Shown: piece by piece, positions 22,190 through 26,938 of the stretch
How the letters are laid out: every line of letters begins with the position of its first letter
How positions within the stretch are numbered: the stretch's first letter is position 1
Origin: a virus
Direction: 5' to 3' (one strand)
Length of the DNA: 26,938 nt
Virus record (IMG/VR): IMGVR_UViG_3300038552_000062
Coordinates: 1 to 26,938 of that record
Notes under the pieces: model-generated
Database searches by the model: none
What the model saw: only the letters and a program-made list of their open reading frames with translations
Told to the model about the DNA's origin: nothing
Position numbers and translations under genes: made by a program

Positions 22190-22513
22190 ATGGCCGGTAT
22201 CTGGGATCGAGTTGCCGCGCCGACGGACACCTCCGACAGGATCTCGTCACATCTCCTGAAGGCGGCGATGTTCTTGAGCGCGACCGGCGTCTTCTCAGCG
22301 CAGCAGTTGATCGACGGGCTGAACTCGACCATCGAGAACCCTCTGACGTCGGAGGAGTTGTCTGAGCTTAGTACGATCAGGACGTCGATCATCAACGCCG
22401 CGACGCTGGCAGACAAGATCGGCATCCTGGACCGCTTCGACTCTCTGAACATCGCCGCTGAGCAGGGCGTGCTCACCAACGAAGCGGTCTATCGCGCTCA
22501 GTTGGGGATCTGA
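22190..22513 (+). CDS. Small hypothetical protein of the structural region
   Basis: This is a 107-residue, mainly alpha-helical protein beginning MAGIWDRVAAPTD. Helical stretches include RISSHLLKAAMFLSATG, FSAQQLIDGLN and TSEELSELSTIRTSIINAATLADKIG. Proteins of this type often follow tail-associated beta-rich proteins in phages and may act as chaperones or connectors, but I cannot name a family. The ribosome binding site is weak; the start is four bases after the previous stop, so translation is probably coupled. The next gene begins at the base after its stop. Confidence 0.7.
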   Translation: MAGIWDRVAAPTDTSDRISSHLLKAAMFLSATGVFSAQQLIDGLNSTIENPLTSEELSELSTIRTSIINAATLADKIGILDRFDSLNIAAEQGVLTNEAVYRAQLGI

Positions 22514-23929
22514 ATGGCGCAGACCGTCTGCGTTGTAAATGCGGTCCTTCCCAGCGTCAACGGGCAGACGGTCGACTTCGTCAAGGAAGGGTTCGGCACT
22601 CCGTCCGCGGTCATCTTCATAGCAGGCGAGGCGAATACGTCAGCCAATCCGGCTGAGCACGCGAGGATCTCGATCGGATTCTGGGACGGAACGCAGGATT
22701 ACGCGGCTGGGATATACAGCGAAGACAATCTCTCTACGATGGCTGCACGCAGAGGCGGCGTGCCTGGATCGTCTGTGATCATGGTGATCGGAACAGGCTC
22801 GGTGCGCGCTAAGTACGATGCATCGGCGATAACCGATGGCGTCAGGCTGACCATGACCGAGGACGTCACAGTCCTCAATCGCTATTGCACCGCGATCATG
22901 ATCTCGGGTGTCTCAGCGAAATCCGGATCGCTGCAGATGAGCGTCACGCAGGACGCCTCCGTTGAATCTGGGTCCCTAGGGTTCGCTCCAGAGATGGTGT
23001 TCTGTTTGAGCATCGGCGTAAACGTAGAGAGCGATGACAATGAAATCAACGGGGTGATTTCGTTCGGGGTCGCTACAGCGTCTGCCCACCGGATGATCGC
23101 GTTCGGATCAAGCCATTCTGTTGCCGACGAACGAGCGAACATCCTGTTCAGCACCACGCGCTGCGTTGGACTGGTTAGCGCTGACACTAGTTTGTGGAAT
23201 GGCGAGATCACCACGTTCGGCGCGGACACGTTCACGCTTACCACCAGGGATGGAGGAAGCGGGTCATACGTCTATTTTCTTGCGTTGGGCGGCACGGACC
23301 TGGACTTCGATCTCGGGACTCTAAGCACGCGAACCACCACCGGGTCCGATCAGGTCGCGACGACGATAAACCCGGACGCGGTCATCTTAGCTCTGACGAC
23401 GGCTACCGGGACGTCGCTAGAGACCGGCTCCGGAGCCAACGGCTTCATGGTCGGTGTTGCCGACGACAACGGGCAATTCGCGCACAACATCTCGGTAAGC
23501 GACGGCTCTGGCACATCGAATTCCAATAGCACAGCGCATCTATCGCAGGCGATCGATCTCGACTCATCCGTCGGGACGACGCGGACCGACATGATCAACG
23601 CTACGGTCGTGTTCAACACGACGAACTTCGAGCTTTCCTACTCGACCGTCGACGCCACAGCGAGGAAGGGGTGGTGGGTCGCGTTCTCCGGTCAGTCGTT
23701 GACCTACACGCAGGAAAGCTACCGCTGGCGCTACGACGACGGCGACGAGGACGGCGCGACGTTCTCGACGTACCAGGACGAGGGCGGCTCTGCATCGATC
23801 AGAACCACGAAGCGTCTCCGCGTGATCGTCAACGTCGCCGGCAACCCCGGCAGCCCGGCAGGGAAGCAGTTCGAGCTTCAGTACAGGAAGGCCGGCTCGC
23901 CCACCGACGAGTGGAAGACGGTGCATTGA
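22514..23929 (+). CDS. Adhesin-like virion protein with C-terminal DDG domain
   Basis: This 471-residue Ser/Thr/Gly-rich protein starts MAQTVCVVNAVLPS, with FGTPSAVIFIAGEAN and SIGFWDGTQ in the N-terminal domain. The middle is beta-rich with repeated T/S clusters (TTTGSDQVATT, GSGTSNSNSTAHLS). The C-terminus from about residue 400 is a recognisable domain: YRWRYDDGDEDGATF, then RTTKRLRVIVNVAG and QFELQYRKAGSPTDEWKTV. The same domain occurs, less complete, at the end of the gene at 25914. The product is likely exposed on the tail or head surface. The Ser/Thr content makes it a candidate acceptor for the upstream sugar enzymes, by inference only. GC content is lower than in the left part. Confidence 0.7.
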   Translation: MAQTVCVVNAVLPSVNGQTVDFVKEGFGTPSAVIFIAGEANTSANPAEHARISIGFWDGTQDYAAGIYSEDNLSTMAARRGGVPGSSVIMVIGTGSVRAKYDASAITDGVRLTMTEDVTVLNRYCTAIMISGVSAKSGSLQMSVTQDASVESGSLGFAPEMVFCLSIGVNVESDDNEINGVISFGVATASAHRMIAFGSSHSVADERANILFSTTRCVGLVSADTSLWNGEITTFGADTFTLTTRDGGSGSYVYFLALGGTDLDFDLGTLSTRTTTGSDQVATTINPDAVILALTTATGTSLETGSGANGFMVGVADDNGQFAHNISVSDGSGTSNSNSTAHLSQAIDLDSSVGTTRTDMINATVVFNTTNFELSYSTVDATARKGWWVAFSGQSLTYTQESYRWRYDDGDEDGATFSTYQDEGGSASIRTTKRLRVIVNVAGNPGSPAGKQFELQYRKAGSPTDEWKTVH

Positions 23930-23946
23930 CCTAAAGAGGAAACGAC

Positions 23947-24405
23947 ATGGGCCAGCTCTACACGGTCTCGCGCGGTACGCACGCGCTGAGCACGTCCAAC
24001 GACTCGATCACGATCAACGTCCCGGCGGGGCGCGGCCTGAAGATCCACTACGGCGAGGTCACGGGCATGGCGTCCGCCGCGGCTGCAGGGGCTGAACTCG
24101 GAATCTTTCGCGTCACGTCGAATGGGGCAGGCTCTCCACAGGTGACGCTAGACCTCAAGGGCGTCGAGCCGAGCACGCAGGGAGTGGCCGGCTTCTCGGC
24201 CTCCTACTCCGCAGACGCGCAGCCCACGATCGAGTCCGCTCCGGTATGGCGATTCGCGTTCCAGCCGCTGGGAGGGAAGGACCGCTACCTCGCTCTTCCA
24301 GGAGGAGAACTGCGATTCTGGTCCGCGACGGCGCATCAGGTGAGCGTGCGCGGGATCTTCGGGACCTCGAACGCCGCGGTGCAACTCCTCGTCGAGCTTG
24401 AATAG
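23947..24405 (+). CDS. Putative virion structural protein
   Basis: This 152-residue beta-rich protein starts MGQLYTVSRGTHALSTS and continues with SITINVPAGRGLKIHYGEVTG, GAELGIFRVTSNGAG and ELRFWSATAHQVSVRGIFG. It is a single domain without cysteines, membrane segments or signal peptide. The layout recalls small phage decoration or tail-associated proteins with an immunoglobulin- or jelly-roll-type fold, but the family is not identified. GAGGAAA precedes the ATG by a good distance. Its TAG overlaps the next GTG by one base (TAGTG), linking it to the beta-helix gene. Confidence 0.65.
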   Translation: MGQLYTVSRGTHALSTSNDSITINVPAGRGLKIHYGEVTGMASAAAAGAELGIFRVTSNGAGSPQVTLDLKGVEPSTQGVAGFSASYSADAQPTIESAPVWRFAFQPLGGKDRYLALPGGELRFWSATAHQVSVRGIFGTSNAAVQLLVELE

Positions 24406-25913
24406 TGGGACTGCGGATCGCCAGGTCGAGGGGCTTCACCAGGCCGACGTTCGTTAGGTCTGGCGCGACGCAGCTCGTCATCCCTGAACGAATCGCGGCC
24501 GGGCAGCTCTTCGAGCGCGTGGATGCGCTGTCGGCGTTCGGCGTCACGACGCAGAGGACGATCGACGCGGCACTACTAGAGCGCAGAGATTTGCTCTCTT
24601 CTTCGGCCAGCACTGCGGGCGCAGAGCAGATCACGATCACCGCGGCGAGCGCTTCGCTGGCGGACGTTCAGGACGCGGTCGATGACGCGGTCGACGGCGA
24701 CGTGATTGGCATCCCGAACGGCTCTGCGACGTGGACTGGTGGAATCGTCACGACCAAGCAGATCAGGATCCGCGCGGTGAACATCACGCCGACCCCAGCC
24801 GGGATGGCGGGCACGGGCGCGACGACGCGCAACGTCGTCATCTCGAACGACACGCCTGCCGATAGTGGAACGGCGTTGTTCGACATGACTAGCGGGGACG
24901 ATTACCACGTCGGGATCGGCGGAATCCAATTCAACGAGACCAGCCCGAACTCGGAGGCACCGGGACCGCATGTGCGTTTCCACGGATCTGGCACGAAAGT
25001 CCCGCTGATCTACGAGTGCATGTTCTCGGTCAAGGACCGGATCAGCGGGCAGGGCACGGGCTCCGAGTCCGGGTCCGCGATCGTCATGACCGGCAACGGC
25101 GGTGTGATGTGGAACTGCGTGATTTCCGGGTATGGGTGGAACACAAACCCCGGGAACGTCGGGCCGTTCAACGGGTGCATCGCGCTCAAGAAGCCGCTGA
25201 ACGATCCTCCTGCTCCGGTGTGGACCGACGCGCACACCATCGGCACGGCAGATACGAACGGCCTAATCAATTTCTACATGGAGGATTGCGACTGCCTGAT
25301 CGTAGCGGCGTGCCCGGACGTGGACGAGCACCAGCGCGCCGTGATCCGGTACTGCTCGTATCAGGGGTCGGGGATCGTGACGCACGGGTTCACGTCCGGT
25401 TGGGGAGGCCGTCACGTGGAAGTCTACAACTGCGAATTCCTGCAGGTGGACACGGACGTAGCTCTTGGACAAGGCGGGCTGGACCCTAACTTCGGGAGAA
25501 ACGCGCCGCTCTGGATCTGGTGCCGCGCCGGTACCTACGTTATCACCGACAACTTCGTCGACGGCAGCGACATCGGCTACGGCTCCAGAGGGGCACTGTC
25601 GTGCAGCGACAACGTCGATCCTCCTGGAGCCTATCCGGTCCCCAGACAAATGGGATGCGGACATACCGGCGGGGCGGGCGGGGACACGTTCCCGCCTTAC
25701 TACATCGACCCGATCTACATCTGGGACCAGACCGGAGGCAGCGGCGCGCGCTACTCGGTAGACGTTGCGGACATCCCTGACTGGACCGACCATGTGCAGG
25801 CGAACCGCGATTACTTTACGGCTGACGGAAGTCACCCCAACGGGCAAGCGAGACCTTCGTATACGAAGTTCACCTACCCGCACCCCGCGCGGGCGGTGGT
25901 GGAGGGCGCATAG
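24405..25913 (+). CDS. Putative beta-helix (tailspike-like) protein
   Basis: This 502-residue protein has a helical N-terminal segment to about residue 70 (RDLLSSSAS), then ASLADVQDAVDDAVDGDVIGIPNGSATWTGG (81-112). That is the usual start of a right-handed parallel beta-helix, as in pectate-lyase-fold tailspikes. Strand repeats follow: VRFHGSGTKVPLIYECMF, GGVMWNCVISGYGW, NFYMEDCDCLIVA, HVEVYNCEFLQV and TYVITDNFVDG. The C-terminus ends in a YTKFTYPHP motif. A host glycan-binding or -cleaving role is likely; catalytic acids cannot be assigned. The GTG start overlaps the previous stop, with only a weak ribosome binding site. Confidence 0.72.
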   Translation: MGLRIARSRGFTRPTFVRSGATQLVIPERIAAGQLFERVDALSAFGVTTQRTIDAALLERRDLLSSSASTAGAEQITITAASASLADVQDAVDDAVDGDVIGIPNGSATWTGGIVTTKQIRIRAVNITPTPAGMAGTGATTRNVVISNDTPADSGTALFDMTSGDDYHVGIGGIQFNETSPNSEAPGPHVRFHGSGTKVPLIYECMFSVKDRISGQGTGSESGSAIVMTGNGGVMWNCVISGYGWNTNPGNVGPFNGCIALKKPLNDPPAPVWTDAHTIGTADTNGLINFYMEDCDCLIVAACPDVDEHQRAVIRYCSYQGSGIVTHGFTSGWGGRHVEVYNCEFLQVDTDVALGQGGLDPNFGRNAPLWIWCRAGTYVITDNFVDGSDIGYGSRGALSCSDNVDPPGAYPVPRQMGCGHTGGAGGDTFPPYYIDPIYIWDQTGGSGARYSVDVADIPDWTDHVQANRDYFTADGSHPNGQARPSYTKFTYPHPARAVVEGA

Positions 25914-26702
25914 ATGGCGTTCGCGTTGGTCCAGAGCGGCGATACCGGAGCCGGCGGGACTGGGATCTTCCCGACCCAATCCCCGACCGCAGGGAACATC
26001 ATCGTCGTGGCGATCAACTGGGAAGGGAATACTGGGGCGAACGACACCACGGTCGTGCAGAACGGCGGATCGTCGTTCGTGATGGGGACGAGGGTCGATA
26101 CGTCCGGCGGGGATCACCATTCGCAACTCGGATACCTGTTCGACTGCACGACGACCAATATATTCGACTTCACGTTCCCGACGAACACCACCAGCCCTGC
26201 GGTCGCGATGGCCGAATTCTCATCGTCCGATACCGAGTCGTTCGACACGCAGAATACAGGCAGCGGAAGCGGATTGTCTCTTGCCTCGGGATCGATCAAT
26301 CTTGGGGCTGCGGCCAATTGGCTCGTCCTTGGATTGGGCGGGTCTTACACCAGTTCTTCAACGTTCTCGGCGCATCAGATCAACGGCACGAACGCGGACG
26401 GGAGCCAAGCGGGCAGCAGCGGCGGCGGCGGTGGAGTGACGCTCTTCTGGAGGCTTCTCTCCGCATCGTTCACCGGTGGGACGGCGACCTGTACTCAGAC
26501 CGCAAACGATGATTGGGTCTGCAACATTCTTTCGCTCAAGGCTGGGGTCGGCGTGGCGATCGTGACGGAGCAAGAGGGTTTCCGGTTCCGCAACGACGAC
26601 GGCTCGGAATCCACCGCGACGTGGAAGCAGAACCAAGACGTGAACGCCACGATCGCTGTGGACCAGAACTTCCGTCTGCGCTTCCTGATCAACAAGCGGT
26701 GA
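25914..26702 (+). CDS. Adhesin-like virion protein with incomplete DDG domain
   Basis: This 262-residue protein starts MAFALVQSGDTGAGG, with SPTAGNIIVVAINWEGN and FDFTFPTNTTSPAVAMAEF in a beta-rich N-terminal domain, a Ser/Gly-rich middle (SSGGGGGV) and a C-terminal DDG domain: EQEGFRFRNDDGSESTATW, then NFRLRFLINKR and stop. Compared with the same domain at the end of the 22514 gene, the second half is missing and is found instead at the start of the next gene in another frame. GGAGG precedes the ATG, which directly follows a TAG. Its job is probably receptor contact on the virion surface. Confidence 0.7.
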   Translation: MAFALVQSGDTGAGGTGIFPTQSPTAGNIIVVAINWEGNTGANDTTVVQNGGSSFVMGTRVDTSGGDHHSQLGYLFDCTTTNIFDFTFPTNTTSPAVAMAEFSSSDTESFDTQNTGSGSGLSLASGSINLGAAANWLVLGLGGSYTSSSTFSAHQINGTNADGSQAGSSGGGGGVTLFWRLLSASFTGGTATCTQTANDDWVCNILSLKAGVGVAIVTEQEGFRFRNDDGSESTATWKQNQDVNATIAVDQNFRLRFLINKR

Positions 26703-26707
26703 GATAG

Positions 26708-26938
26708 ATGGCGTTCCGTCTGGAGTGGTCGCAAGGCTCTCCGGACAACTGGCAAGTCGTCCCGGTCGGCCCGGAAGCGATAACGCCCATCACGCTCGTG
26801 GGCGTGTCCGCGCAGACGGCTGCCACCACTAGCGCGATCTCCGTTGCGCTGCCGGCGAACACGCTGCCGGGGGACTTCATCGTCGTGATGATCGCGGCGG
26901 GGGGAGACACTCCTGCCACGACGGACGTCATAAGCCCC
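26708..26938 (+). CDS. Adhesin-like protein, N-terminal part, cut by the window end
   Basis: This open frame runs from ATG 26708 to the window edge, 77 codons without a stop. The first residues (AFRLEWSQGSPDNWQVVPVG) match the second half of a DDG domain, corresponding to QFELQYRKAGSPTDEWKTV in the 22514 gene. After a linker comes LVGVSAQTAATTSAISVALPAN, then LPGDFIVVMIAAGGDT, which resembles the N-terminal adhesin-like domain of the preceding gene. GGTGAG lies five bases upstream of the start. Either this is a real gene that begins with half a domain, or the two frames were once one gene now broken by an indel. Confidence 0.6.
   Translation, partial: MAFRLEWSQGSPDNWQVVPVGPEAITPITLVGVSAQTAATTSAISVALPANTLPGDFIVVMIAAGGDTPATTDVISP

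Noticed and set aside
21772-26938. Search for tail tube, tape measure and programmed frameshift chaperone genes
   Set aside because: No protein here is long and helical like a tape measure, and no tube-like or frameshifted pair was recognised. The genes on this side look like surface or fibre proteins.

Overview
This window is part of a tailed, double-stranded DNA phage or prophage with an HK97-type head, from a GC-rich genome. Every supported gene is on the + strand, and most junctions overlap by 1 or 4 bases (ATGA, GTGA, TGATG, TAGTG) or by 13-53 bases. GTG and TTG starts are common. Host and phage taxonomy cannot be read from the sequence. I see no integrase, repressor, lysis gene, tRNA or CRISPR array.

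Left part (1-7440), packaging and head: P27-type small terminase, large terminase, a fused prohead protease/major capsid protein, a small unknown protein, portal, a collagen-like fibre protein and a gp6-like head-tail connector. The portal lies after the capsid gene, which is not the usual HK97 order. Two clear intrinsic terminators flank the capsid gene. The fusion gene contains a well-formed internal ribosome binding site that could give a separate capsid protein.

Middle part (7437-21770), a glycan-type island of about 14 kb within the structural operon and translationally coupled to the connector at its left end. It encodes several putative glycosyltransferases, including two sets of paralogues; four methyltransferase-like proteins, one of them FkbM-type; a radical SAM/SPASM enzyme; a 46-residue zinc-finger protein; a UDP-galactopyranose mutase-like flavoprotein; a GmhA-like SIS isomerase; a heptose-type nucleotidyltransferase; two extended SDR sugar enzymes; a short XF1762-like protein; and a compact pair of thiamine-diphosphate enzyme subunits (E1 alpha and beta). 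The island has no evident membrane protein, flippase, polymerase or polyprenyl-phosphate transferase. Together with its position in the late operon, this makes a cytosolic acceptor such as a virion protein more plausible than an exported polysaccharide. That is an inference.

Right part (21772-26938), virion surface or tail-associated proteins: small structural proteins, Ser/Thr/Gly-rich adhesin-like proteins sharing a C-terminal DDG domain, and a probable beta-helix tailspike-like protein. One copy of the DDG domain appears to be split between two adjacent reading frames at about 26700. No tail tube, tape measure or neck-completion genes were recognised; they would have to lie outside the window.

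The most distinctive system here is the head-gene-coupled sugar island with its own thiamine-dependent enzyme pair, beside candidate acceptors (a collagen fibre and Ser/Thr-rich adhesins).
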